Shown here piece by piece: positions 12,503-23,050 of a stretch of 64,000 nucleotides of DNA. The notes beneath the pieces were generated by a model, which was not told where the DNA came from, ran no database searches, and saw nothing but the letters and a program-made list of their open reading frames with translations. The position numbers and the translations under genes are program-made. Each line of letters begins with the position of its first letter. The first letter of the stretch is position 1. Source of the DNA: Nilaparvata lugens (Eukaryota > Arthropoda > Insecta > Hemiptera > Delphacidae); assembly GCF_014356525.2 (NCBI RefSeq), contig NC_052511.1, positions 49,491,975 to 49,555,974 on the forward strand. The letters are read 5' to 3'.

Positions 12503-12902
12503 TATTGACCGAGCGAAGTGAGGTCTAAGATTCAAGTCGACGGTTGGCATTTCATTTTGTTTAAATGTTTGAATGTTTATATGCTGCGCTTCTACGGCGA
12601 AACGCGGTAATAGATTTTCATGAAATTAGACAGGTATGCTTCTTTTTTAACCTTCCTTAATTAAGTACAATGTTTTTGGATTTTCTTCATTTCAAGGATA
12701 ATATAAAAGGAAAAAGGAGCCTCCTTCAACCGCCAATATTAAGAAAAAATCAGACTATAGATTATTCATCATAAATCAGCTGACAGGTGATTACACAGAT
12801 TGTGGAGAAGCCAGTCTATTGCTGAATTTCCATAAGGTCTATAGTTTCAATCAGATACTTGTGGATGAGAATACTGCGTGAGGTCTACTGTTCACAGAAC
12901 TG
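12503..12902 (+). repeat. Family B repeat, copy 2
   Basis: Colinear with 9278-9700 (TTGACCGAGCGAAGTGAGGT to CTGTTCACAGAAC), with several small deletions. It ends directly before the family C repeat. Confidence 0.8.
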
Positions 12903-12907
12903 GTTAT

Positions 12908-13065
12908 TAACTAGCAGGTAACCCGTGTTCCGCAAGGGTGGTAAGTAAAACTTGACTAACTGAAAACTTGACCTACTGGAATCTTAAAGAATTTGAAATA
13001 GGCCTATACCATCCTCGGTAGATTGAGAATCATATGCGAAATTTTAAGTTAATCAGTTGAGTAGT
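12908..13065 (+). repeat. Dispersed repeat, family C, cut by the gap
   Basis: CTAGCAGGTAACCCGTGTTC, then blocks such as AACTGAAAACTTGAC and CATATGCGAAATTT. The same sequence recurs at 47932-48070. The right end is lost in the run of N. Confidence 0.7.
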
Positions 13066-13165
13066 NNNNNNNNNNNNNNNNNNNNNNNNNNNNNNNNNNN
13101 NNNNNNNNNNNNNNNNNNNNNNNNNNNNNNNNNNNNNNNNNNNNNNNNNNNNNNNNNNNNNNNNN
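13066..13165. other. Assembly gap (100 N)
   Basis: Exactly 100 consecutive N, the conventional unknown-length placeholder. Sequence composition changes sharply across it. Confidence 1.
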
Positions 13166-13166
13166 G

Positions 13167-13745
13167 CACACTCAGTCACCCCTCTTATCAGATTCCTGCA
13201 CCAACCATCCTTGGTGGTCGACCGAGGTGCGACTGAGGCCAGTGGCCATCGCATCCACGGCCCTGTCATTGGCTGAGGGTCGATTCTCGGCTTCCCAGAT
13301 TCGCCTGCAGCTGGCGAGGACGTCTGCAAGAAGGTCGTGCTTGGCCTGGAACGAGTGGAGTGGAAGAGGTCACGGTCAACCACTTGATGAACTCCCTACG
13401 AGAGTTGAGGCGGAGGAGTCTTCTGACCAGCTGGTTCCCTGCTGGTACTACGTTATAGCAGCGGTCACTATGGTAATGGCACTGTCCGGCGGCGCGGTGT
13501 CCTGGAGGCTGCTGACCAGTCAGACCGCCCCCACCCCCAGCGGCGAGGAGGCGCCTGCACCTCTGCCCCAGGTGACCACAACCCAACAAGTGAGTTCTAG
13601 TGATAGTGCCATAAACAAAGCCAAAGTTCCCAAGGTGTCAAAGAAAGAGAGTGCGGTTGGAAGTGCGGAAGGGGATGTCCACCCTTCCCCGAAGGGGGTG
13701 CAATGTAAATGGGTAGAATTATTGAGAGGAGGTGAATTAATTTAA
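13167..13745 (+). CDS. GC-rich open frame, unrecognised, possible membrane protein exon(s)
   Basis: A frame stays open from the gap edge to a TAA at 13745, about 192 codons. The first in-frame near-start, at 13227, is GTG, so the true 5' end is probably in or beyond the gap. From about 13430 to 13510 it encodes a hydrophobic stretch (WYYVIAAVTMVMALSGGAV) that could cross a membrane. A Pro/Thr/Ser/Lys-rich tail follows. GC content is far above that of the flanking DNA. A consensus-like donor (CCCCAG|GTGACC) at about 13571 means the last 60 codons may be intron. Antisense frames are also open, as expected of GC-rich DNA. No family is recognised; contamination or a real 3' exon are both possible. 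Confidence 0.35.
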   Translation, partial: HTQSPLLSDSCTNHPWWSTEVRLRPVAIASTALSLAEGRFSASQIRLQLARTSARRSCLAWNEWSGRGHGQPLDELPTRVEAEESSDQLVPCWYYVIAAVTMVMALSGGAVSWRLLTSQTAPTPSGEEAPAPLPQVTTTQQVSSSDSAINKAKVPKVSKKESAVGSAEGDVHPSPKGVQCKWVELLRGGELI

Positions 13746-14149
13746 TTTTTTATTTCTCATGATACGCCAATCTAAATCATTGAACTTTGGACTCGATGGC
13801 GTGATCGGACTGAATTTTCTAATGTTTTTTTTTCTAGACGTAAGGGTATTTCAATTTTCTCTAGTGTGAGAAATAGATTATTGCGTTTTAGAATATAGAA
13901 TTGTGCACAGTACAGCGTATTCTTCTGCCTCGTGGAGAAAAACTGCAATCTGGTGACAGTTTTCCATGAGGAACTATCTCTTTCTCCATCAATTTTGAGC
14001 TCTCACTCTTTCTCTGCCGTGAGAAAAAGTGAGTTTCCCATGCGTTTTAGGCTAGGGTAATGTCCATGGACAGCCCTCGAGTCAGTCAGCGATGGACTCC
14101 TGAGCGAACGGTTACTCTCGAACGCGAGACGCACTGCGGTGAAATAAGT

Positions 14150-14520
14150 TTTAATTGTTATATTTTGTTAAATTTATTTTGTGATCGAACGATAAAAATC
14201 AAGTTCAATTTATTTGTTATATTTGTTGTAATTATTCGCGTGCTACGAGCGATAAAAGGTGTCTTTAGTGTTTAGTTGATGTCGAATAATTCGTTGTACT
14301 CGTTGTGTTATGTTGAACAATTCGGGAGATAAGAACGATAGAATCTTTTTTGTGTTTCGTTATAATATTGTTGAAATTATTCGAGTGATACGGACAATAA
14401 GGATTGGTTCCAGTTTTTCGTTATAGACTAATTTGTTGAACTTATTCCTGAAGTATGAACGATAAAGTTCGCCTGTAGTTTTCTGATATATTTTGTGGAA
14501 CTTATTCGTGTGATTATTTT
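14150..14520 (+). repeat. Degenerate about 65-bp tandem repeat
   Basis: About six diverged units built on TTGTTGAACTTATTCGTGTG, then ACGAACGATAAA-like and TTTTCGTTATA-like blocks. It follows a short GC-richer segment (14060-14140). Could be part of a retroelement UTR, but no LTR or primer-binding site could be established. Confidence 0.6.
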
Positions 14521-15600
14521 CCGTGAGACACTAAATTAATTCGCGGGAACAACGTATTCGGTGACTCTACCTGAATCCAGAAGCCAAGATGCGGTTTTGG
14601 ATCCTAATGAAGTGACCCTCGGAATTATTATCACGGGTGAGTGAATCTATTCTGGCCACTATAATTGATTAATATTTGACCGAACCTTCCCTTTGAAATT
14701 GTCGAGAATTACTTTATCTTAGTCTATTTGGCGGCTGGAGTAAGAGATAGGTTGTACTGTGCTATTATTATTTAATATTATTTAATTGACCAAGTTGATA
14801 TTACTCTGAATGTTATTCAATTGAAATGTTAGTGTTTTATTAGAACTTGATTTGGACGAGAGTGGCGAAGGGTTTTTATATTCCAACGTTAACAGCTAAT
14901 TGGATACTCTCGCCTACTATTGAGGAACACTTATAATAATTTGTCCATTTTATTCAATTGTCCATTAACGAGAAGACAGTTATAATTTTGTTAACAATTA
15001 TCCTGACGACAGTTGCATATTTTATGATGTAGAGAGTATTTAAATGTGGATACCTATGTTACTTTTTAAGCCGATGTCTAAGGCATTAATTTGGTGTAGT
15101 ATTAAAATTCGAATTTAATGTGAGTTGAGAAGAATTTATGTTTCAACGTTAACACTAATTGGACATTCTTGCGAACTAGTGAGGGATACATAATATTGAT
15201 CTATTCAATTTATTTCGTAAATTAAATCTATTTTCATTCCAACAGTCGTTGTTTCTCCAGTCGCCTTGTTCTCACTTAGTTAAGGCATGTTAAATAGATA
15301 AGAGGGAGAGTCGAACAGTTCTGCTGTGGTCTGCGTCTCCTGGAGAGTTTTGTGCCTCTTTCCCATTGGGGTTGAGATTTCAACCCACTTGAACTCAGAG
15401 GGCCTCTTCCAGGGTCGTATAGGCAGGACTGGGCCGACCTCCTAACTAGGTTTAAGTTTATGTCCGAACTGGTTGGGCCCGCTACCAGATCTACCCGCCA
15501 GTTCGGTTACAGATCTTTTTTCTGATTGGTTCTCATCTTCCCATGATATTAATTATGATTAAAAATTAACCGGCTTGCAACTGGCAAAAATGCATGGACT
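14521..15600. other. Unassigned sequence, no gene established
   Basis: AT-rich with two diverged copies of a block (CAACGTTAACAGCTAATTGG near 14884 and CAACGTTAACACTAATTGGA near 15143), each followed by ATTCTTGC/CTCTCGCC. A GC-richer stretch at 15300-15510 contains GGACTGGGCCGACCTCCTAA. Possibly the untranslated end of a retroelement; no coding frame supports it. Confidence 0.35.
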
Positions 15601-15636
15601 ATTAATAGTGAGGTCCACGCTATAATGGCACTGTTT

Positions 15637-15806
15637 AGGTGCGTACAGATATACTCGCGGCGAACATGAGCAATTCACTTTAATCAGCTGACTATATCTG
15701 TATTTTTACAGAAACTGTATAAGATATACAGTAGATATAAAAAGCTTGACATCAGCTGATTAAAAGTGAATTTCTCATGTTCGCGGCGCGTATATCTGTA
15801 TGCACC
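15637..15806. mobile_element. Palindromic MITE, AGGTGCGTACAGATATA termini
   Basis: Left arm AGGTGCGTACAGATATACTC, then GCGGCGAACATGAG. Right arm CTCATGTTCGCGGC, then GCGTATATCTGTATGCACCT. An inner AATCAGCTGA/TCAGCTGATT stem completes the fold. The same left arm appears at 63805. It sits inside family T MITE sequence, so it inserted later. Confidence 0.8.
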
Positions 15807-15833
15807 TTTGGATTAGCAATGGTATTGCTATCC

Positions 15834-15906
15834 TTCGACCATTATATAATATATATTAATTTATATTATTAATATTAATATTAATATATTATATTAATGG
15901 TCGAAG
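15834..15906. mobile_element. 73-bp AT-rich micro-MITE with 9-bp target duplication
   Basis: TTCGACCATTATA at the left and TAATGGTCGAA at the right enclose an AT-only palindrome. The host word TTGCTATCC is duplicated exactly at 15825-15833 and 15907-15915. Uninterrupted family T copies (e.g. at 8892) have it once. This shows a true transposition event. Confidence 0.8.
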
Positions 15907-16349
15907 TTGCTATCCTTGTCTATAATTCAACGAAGCTCTTTCTCGCATTCCTCTGTTACCAGATCGTCTCTTAACAATGTAAAAATATAATTAACTAACA
16001 AAATATTCAATTTTTATTATGAAATCATAGAAAAATATAATTTCTTGCTTGATAAAATGTAACTGATTATTTTAAACGAGAATGAACAGTTAATATTACA
16101 TTAATAAACCGGTATCAGTTACTCTCCATAGAAGGCATTGACAAGACGGAGGATCGGCAACGTTGTTCTATATCTTTCTCCCTGCCATTATAACGTGGAA
16201 CTCACTATAGTTGTCTCCATAATTTTACACTAAACACCTAATCAAAGGCAGTAGGCTTATAATTTGGAATTATGAAGTTATTAAATACAATGTTATTTTA
16301 AAGAATACATTTTTCAAGCTCAACCGGTATTGGCACAGTGAAGATATTA

Positions 16350-16450
16350 TCCCCATGAGTTTTAATGGGACTATTCACACTCAACCCGGCCAAGCGGGTA
16401 TGAATAGTCCCATAAGAATTCAAGAGAATTATATTTTCACTGTACCGGAC
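16350..16450. mobile_element. Small inverted-repeat element
   Basis: CAGTGAAGATATTATCC and, inverted, ATTATATTTTCACTGTA flank an inner GGGACTATTCA/TGAATAGTCCC stem. A relative with CAGTGAAAATATTC ends lies at 26021-26130. No coding content. Confidence 0.6.
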
Positions 16451-16642
16451 ATGTTCACTGATGCTGATATGTGAGAATCCAGTTTTAATCTGTTGACGAT
16501 AGAAATATGACTATGCCTCATTATGCATTCAAGTGATGATGGAATGGAGAGGTAAAATGTGAAATAAACCTATCATTCCAATTAATTTAATAACTGTGAA
16601 TTAGAAATGAATGAGACACTGAAACCTTAAAGAGTGGTACCT

Positions 16643-16953
16643 CTATAGTAAGGACCACGTTAAAATGGCAGTGGAGAAAGATAGGAGAACAATGTTGTCG
16701 AACATTGAATGCTGTCAAGGAGAATGCTGTCTTGTCAATACCTTCTATAGACGGTAGATTATACAGGTTTTTGATGTAATATTTTAGCCTATTCTCGTTA
16801 ATATAAGCAATTATATTTTTAATATATTTTCATAATTAAGATGAAATTATTGTGTTGATTATTATTATTTCTACATTGTTAAAAGACGATCTGGCAACAG
16901 AGCAAAGCGAGAAAGAGTTAGCGCTATCTGCTTTGTTGAATGATAGACAAGGC
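16643..16953 (-). mobile_element. MITE family T, inverted, truncated
   Basis: Begins TATAGTAAGGACCACGTTAA and runs in reverse family order, through TAAAAGACGATCTGGCAACA, to AATGATAGACAAGG. It stops abruptly where the next copy begins. The second terminal repeat is missing. Confidence 0.75.
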
Positions 16954-17332
16954 TATAGTGAGGTCTACGTTATTTGGCAGTGTTTGATTAGCAATGGTGC
17001 TGATATCCTTGTCTACCATTCAACAAAGCGGATAGCACTATCTCTCTCTCGCTTTGCTCTGTTGCCAGATCCACTTTTAACAATGTAGAATTAATAATTA
17101 ATCTACAAAATATTTCATTTAAATTATGAAAATTCAATTTGAAATTATTGAAAAATATAATTTCTTGCTTGATAAAATATAATTGATTATTTTCAACGAG
17201 AATGAACAATTAATATTACATCAATAAACCTGTATCAGCCACCGTCAAGAAGGCATTAACAAGACAGTAAGGATCGGCAACGTTGTTCTCCTATCTTTCT
17301 CAATTGCCATTATAACGTGGACCTCACTATAG
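16954..17332 (+). mobile_element. MITE family T, full length
   Basis: TATAGTGAGGTCTACGTTAT at the left and ATAACGTGGACCTCACTATA at the right, 379 bp apart. It abuts the truncated inverted copy to its left, which suggests one copy landed in the other. Confidence 0.8.
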
Positions 17333-17514
17333 CTCAGTGGTGTAATAGCCCCAATTTACATAGCGAGAGTGCTACTTCCAGTTGTTATAGCTCAATGTTG
17401 TAAGCAGATGATTGTGTACGGGACCCCAGCTGTTTTTTGTAATGGCTGCCGGCTTCCTTCCTTGCATCGTCTACTCCGCCGAAAAAAAAACTTTTGAAAA
17501 GATCTTTTCAGTTT

Positions 17515-17660
17515 AATTGCAAAGTTAATGGGGGTGTAAGTGCACGTCCAGTGCCAACTCACCTGTCATCAAATTTTGGTTGGGATCGATTTAGTATGTT
17601 ATTTTGAACCCAAAATCACAAGAAATAAACGGCGCTCACTATTGTTTTTAAAATAAACAA
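17515..17660 (-). repeat. Third copy of a segment of the 24-kb palindrome arms
   Basis: GTGCACGTCCAGTGCCA, AAATTTTGGTTGGGAT and AAACGGCGCTCACT match, with substitutions, the arm segments at 23660-23760 and 24240-24345. Shows that the palindrome arm is itself built from a dispersed repeat. Confidence 0.7.
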
Positions 17661-17838
17661 AGTTCAAAGTTGCACAATTTTACATGCATTTAACCTATTA
17701 GAGGCAGCCATTTTGATTATCGAATATCAAAATCAAATTATTGAAAGGTCGATACAGTACATATCGATGCAATACATAGCAAAGATATCCTTATCCAATA
17801 TATCGATATATCAAAAAGGCCAGTTTCGTGGAACTGTG

Positions 17839-18060
17839 ATCAGTTAAACGGTGTACACACGTACGTTTGCCTCGGGTGAGCATACGTGTATGGGCTTGCA
17901 TTCGCACGTGTGGACACTGTTCGCTGAGGCATGTGGGCGACCGGAACCCTGTCGGTATTTTGGCGTGCTCAAAGGCGCCTCGGGCGAGCATTGAATGTAC
18001 ATGTGGACGCGATTTTGCCATACGGGTGAGGCAAAACGTAACCATTGAGGCGTCATAACC
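17839..18060. other. GC-rich unassigned segment downstream of the Merlin gene
   Basis: Contains alternating GTGTACACACGTACG-type sequence and paired GCCTCGGGTGAGCA / GCCTCGGGCGAGCA words about 105 bp apart. Open frames on both strands reflect composition. No function assigned. Confidence 0.4.
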
Positions 18061-18113
18061 TAATTCCAATGAATTAAGTTAATGAATGGGAAATTAATTT
18101 GTAGAATGATATT

Positions 18114-20574
18114 CTAATTGAAATCAACTTCTTCGATTTCTTCGTCGATTTCTACATCTTGCTCCATAACCATTTTATTTTCAGGCTTGTAGAGACTTCC
18201 GGCAGCCTTGCAAAATTCAATGAAAGGGTTTTTTCCTTGTGATTTGCACCCTTTCAGGAACAGGTATTTGGCCAGATAGCCGGGGAAAAATGCCTTTTTT
18301 CTATGGTATCTTGGTAGAGCGGTCTTCACAGCATTCCATGATGCTTCAATATTATTGGTATGAGCACCAGTAACTGGGTCTTTGAAGCTCAAGCTATGAT
18401 TGACGGTAAGGTGATGAAACCCTCTCTCCTCCAAACAGTCATATGCCTTCCACAAATCTGAAACCACAGTGGTTCCAGGAAGGACATATTTTTCAAGGAT
18501 TGGGATAAGTGTTCGGGAAGATCGGTCTTCCACTGCATCCATGAAACAGTGGCCAGTACCAACATCAATCCCCCCGAAGACCCATTGCCCTTCTACTCTT
18601 TTTCCTCGATTATATTTCCTTTTTCCGAATTTTGACTCATCAATCTGTACTACATGGCCTTCACCTCCAATTTTTTCCTTCTGCTCTGAAATTGCATGGA
18701 ATGCCACCTGTAACACAAACATTATTGTGAAAAAGACGAACATTCTAAAATGAAAAAAAAAAATGTTAAATATACGAAGTATTATCTTTCTCCAACTTTT
18801 TGATCAAGTGACCCAATTATACAGGTTGAAACTGCCCAAACTGAGACAGCTTATAATATTGACCGCAAGAATAAAAATCTCTTAGATAAGCAATATCTTC
18901 AACATTCACCTAGTATGACAAACATTTAATGGGCCTTGAATGATAAACCATATTAATAACAGTAGATAACCAACTCAATAGTCTGTATGAAGTCATAACA
19001 TCGTCTGCATAGGTGTTAATTTATTTTTCACACATCAGAAGATAAAACGTTTATTTATATTTATTTGTCCATATACAAAATACAATCCAGGTAAAAACAA
19101 CAGGCATTGGCCCAAAACTGCTCTAAACCTTAATTTTGAATAAATAGTCTAGAGGTTATGTAAAAATGATAACTTAATTCACAAACTATTTTGAGTCCAA
19201 AAAAATGTATCTACTAATTTTTTGAATTTATCAGAACAATTAATTTCAAAATACAAATCCAAACAAAAATCTTCTTTTGTAATTGCCAAAAATATTGTAA
19301 ATTTCACTTAAATCCTCAATTAATTATAGTCAAGTAAAAACATTAAAACATCAAACATTTATTCAGCTAAGTGGAGCAACAAATTTTACTTTTCAACTTA
19401 CAATTTACATTGAATGAAATAAAAAATAGAAGGATAAATATCATACAAAACACACCTCTCTGCAGAACGATCCCCAATCAACTGCGGTATTTTTAGATAT
19501 TTCCACCTCTATCATCAATGCACTGCTCGGTACATTCCTGGTCCACAGTAAAACAAATCCTAAAATTTGCCACAACTGTAAGTTGAATTTGGCGAAGAAA
19601 GTTCCTTTCCGCAAGCATTGTGAAAAATTACATTTTCTTGGTTTTTTCCCCTTTATTTTAATCGTTCCTCGACAAACCCATTTGTATCCGTCGATACGTT
19701 GGACATCCCTTCTTATAATCATATTTTTCTTACAATTTGGGCACTCCAGTTCTTCCTATATAATCATGCAAAGAAAACATTCAAATTTAGTGCTTGTTTG
19801 AATAAATAAGCTTTAGACTAACTACTATATGTTTCTTTGTACTTGGCACTATGTTTCACATTTTTTCAAAAAACATGAGGTTAATCTTATTATATAATAA
19901 GTTACTTTCAATTATAGGTACTTAAAACAAGTAATGTTATTTCAAATAGACTTGCTCCAATAATGCACTAGATACGGTCATTAATCGATGTACAAATCGT
20001 CAGTTGTTTAAAAAAACTTGAGAATCTTTAAACTATTATATTTTTAATGGAAACTTGAATATTTTCTAATCGATCTTGTGCTTGAAAAAAGTTGAAAAAG
20101 AAGCTTTAATTACTTAATTGCTCACATCACTCAAGTGAACAAGACAGCCGATCTCACTACTATATTGATCCATCTTGAAAACTGTGACAAAAGTTTAAAG
20201 GTTTTTCAAACTGCTATAAAATTATAATGTAAACATCAAATAAACAAAGTGCCAATGCAATGGAGTGTCTTAAAATTGTTCAATCAATTTTTTTTGTGCA
20301 CCTTAAAACTCAAACTCAGCTACATTAGTTAGTAGGTACAGTACAGTATGTAAATTGAACCATAAAAAAATCAATTTAGCAATAAGCTATATACAATGGA
20401 TGTATGAGGACTACCGTATGTATTAATTGAAAAATTAAATATTTTTATAATTAATAGTAGAAGAATAAACTTTTTCACCTCCAAAATACCCCATTCGATA
20501 CATTTTTTTATAATTAGCAGCCCATCCTCCTGCTTGCTCAATTCGTATAAACTTTTTATGTTTGTCGCCGACAT
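18114..20574 (-). CDS. Merlin/IS1595-type (ISXO2-like) DDE transposase, three exons, intact
   Basis: Exons read by consensus splice sites in phase 0: 20574-20479, 19755-19456 and 18707-18114. Donors are GAG|GTGAAA and GAG|GTGTGT; acceptors are TATAG|GAA and TACAG|GTG. The joined product is 329 residues without a stop. Residues 1-32 are an N-terminal helix region. Residues 35-75 hold a zinc-ribbon-like pattern (CPNC, then single Cys near 60 and 74). Residues 150-256 carry the DDE core: D155 in QIDESKFG, D216 in VVSDLWKAY, E253 in NNIEASW. The 36 residues between the second D and the E match the DD36E spacing of the Merlin/IS1016 group. An acidic tail (EIDEEIEEVDF) closes it. I could not see terminal inverted repeats on either side, so it may be a domesticated host gene rather than a live transposon. 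Family call is from memory of motifs. Confidence 0.8.
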
Positions 20575-21479
20575 TTTTACAATATCAATATAAACTAGAC
20601 CAATAAATTGATTTATTGAAAAGAAAATAGTTTTATAGTTTTCAATATGATTATATTAAAAGAGCATACAGTACACAAACTTGTTGCATTCAATACCTGG
20701 CGCTACAAGACAAGACTTGCAAACAATCTCACTAATATGGTCAACTATTACAAATGAAAAATTAATAAACTCATCTAATACCTTTATCGAATTGAATTGG
20801 AAAATTTTATTCATTGAATAAAATAATAATTCTAATTGAAATCTTTATTATTTCGAAAGTATATTAACTTTCCGTTAATCAACTTTACTTGCGTTTTATC
20901 TCTACACAATAGAAATTGAAACTAAAAATTACTTGAATATGTAGCAGACGTTTAGTCAGTTAATAGAAAATAGTGTATAAATGTGACTAATCATGGCACA
21001 AATTGTATCTCAACTATTTTTAAAGATACTGACTTATTTTTTTTAATGGGAAAGGAACAAAAAAAATGTGTCTGTACTATGAATTTTAACCTAAGAGCAC
21101 AATTAAAACAATAAAAAAAATTGAATTGAATTTCTGAAGTGGCACACAACAAATAAGAATGAGGTTATGTAAACAATGAAGAAAGAACAAACCACTCTCG
21201 GTCTCAGACAGCTCCATATCGCACATGCGTTAGTAACGGTTTTTTCCCCATTAGATCTTTGAATGTAACGTTCTTTGTGATGATGGTTATCGAGCACCGT
21301 AACTGGAGCTGTCATTCCATTTTGATGAGGATATATTATTATCCAATGATGATTTATCATTAAATTCGATATAATAATCAATATACTATCATCATTTCAT
21401 TCAATAAAAGAAGAGTACTTCCCAATAATATAACGGTTGTTATTTAACTAATGTTAAAAAAACACTATAACTAAGTCAG
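20575..21479. other. No gene seen upstream of the Merlin gene
   Basis: AT-rich. The region just upstream of the ATG should contain the promoter, but no TATA or initiator could be picked with confidence. Short frames here have no support. Confidence 0.5.
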
Positions 21480-22825
21480 CATAATTATTGTAATTTCAAA
21501 GCAAAAACCTAACCCCCTAACCTATCCTTTTATATTTAAAACATTATTAAACATAAATCTTTGTAAAAACCCGTAATCCCTTCCAGCATATTGCAATTTC
21601 ACAGCAAAATCCTAACCTAACCTAACCCACCTAACCTAACCTAACCCTTTCACATTCAACACTCTGGATTTCAAAGCAAAATCCTAACCCCCTTACCTAT
21701 CTTTTCACCTTTGAAATATCAAAAACCATAATTCTACCTGTTTCCTAGCCCTTTCTAGCATATTGCAAATTTAAAGCAAAAACCTAACCTAACCTTATGA
21801 AACATTATTGAATATAACTTGAAATAACCTAAACCACTCTGGATTTCAAAGCAAAATCCTAACCCCCTAACCTATCCTTTTATATTTAAAACATTATTAA
21901 ACATAAATCTTTGTAAAAACCCATAATCCCTTCCAGCATATTGCAATTTCAAAGCAAAATCCTAACCCCCTTACCTATCTTTTCACATTTGAAATATCAA
22001 AAACCATAACTCCACCTGTTTCCTAGCCCTTTCTAGCATATTGAAAATTTAAAGCAAAAACCTAACCTAACCTTATGAAACATTATTAAATATAACTTGA
22101 AATTACCTAACCCTTTCACATTCAACTCTCTGGATTTCAAAGCAAAATCCTAACCCCCTAACCTATCCTTTTATATTTAAAACATTATTAAACATAAATC
22201 TTTGTAAAAACCCGTAATCCCTTCCAGCATATTGCAATTTCAAAGCAAAATCCTAACCCCCTTACCTATCTTTTCACCTTTGAAATATCAAAAACCATAA
22301 TTCTACCTGTTTCCTAGCCCTTTCTAGCATATTGCAAATTTAAAGCAAAAACCTAACCTAACCTTATGAAACATTATTAAATATAACTTGAAATAACCTA
22401 GACCCTAACCCTTTCACATTCAACACTCTGGATTTCAAAGCAAAATCCTAACCCCCTAACCTATCCTTTTATATTTAAAACATTATTAAACATAAATCTT
22501 TGTAAAAACCCATAATCCCTTCCAGCATATTGCAATTTCAAAGCAAAATCCTAACCCCCTTACCTATCTTTTCACATTTGAAATATCAAAAACCATAACT
22601 CCACCTGTTTCCTAGCCCTTTCTAGCATATTGAAAATTTAAAGCAAAAACCTAACCTAACCTTATGAAACATTATTAAATATAACTTGAAATTACCTAAC
22701 CCTTTCACATTCAACTCTCTGGATTTCAAAGCAAAATCCTAACCCCCTAACCTATCCTTTTATATTTAAAACATTATTAAACATACATCTTTGTAAAAAC
22801 CTGTAATCCCTTCCAGCATATTGCT
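21480..22825 (+). repeat. Higher-order satellite with CCTAA telomere-like motifs
   Basis: Starts of the unit (GGATTTCAAAGCAAAATCC) fall at 21666, 21841, 22132, 22430 and 22721, giving monomers of 291-298 bp. Variants alternate (CCATAATCCC at 21841 and 22430; CCGTAATCCC or CTGTAATCCC at 22132 and 22721), so the repeating unit is a dimer of about 589 bp. Each monomer contains three related blocks beginning AAAGCAAAA(T/A)CCTAAC. Near 21615-21645 there are runs of CCTAACCTAACCTAACC, i.e. the insect telomere word TTAGG on the other strand. The array ends abruptly at CAGCATATTG (about 22823), where family T MITE sequence begins. Confidence 0.85.
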
Positions 22826-23050
22826 TGGTCAATTAATCAATAAATTATATTTTTCAATAATTTTATAATGAATTTTCATAACTAAGATGAAATATTTTGT
22901 TAATTAATTGTTACTTTCACATTGTAAAAAGACGATCTGGCAACAGAGCAAATCGAAAAAGAGGCAGCACTATCCGCTTTGTTGAATTATAGACAAGGAT
23001 AGCAATACCAGTGCTGAGTAAACATTACCATTACAGCATGGACCTCACTA
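22826..23050 (-). mobile_element. MITE family T, partly inside the left palindrome arm
   Basis: Inverted family T sequence from AATTAATCAATAAATTATAT to CATGGACCTCACTA. Positions 22953-23050 are shared with the right arm, while 22826-22952 differ from the right-hand counterpart. Confidence 0.7.

Larger units (their letters stand above)
15608..16210 (+). mobile_element. MITE family T interrupted by two nested insertions
   Basis: Left end GTGAGGTCCACGCTATAATG and right end CCATTATAACGTGGAACTCACTATA are the family T termini. The normal interior (TTTGATTAGCAATGGTATTG) is split by a palindromic MITE at 15637-15806 and by a 73-bp micro-element at 15834-15906. Confidence 0.8.

Noticed and set aside
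13266..13589. Antisense frames over the GC-rich segment
   Set aside because: Long antisense openness is expected in GC-rich DNA; no domain or splice evidence favours the minus strand.
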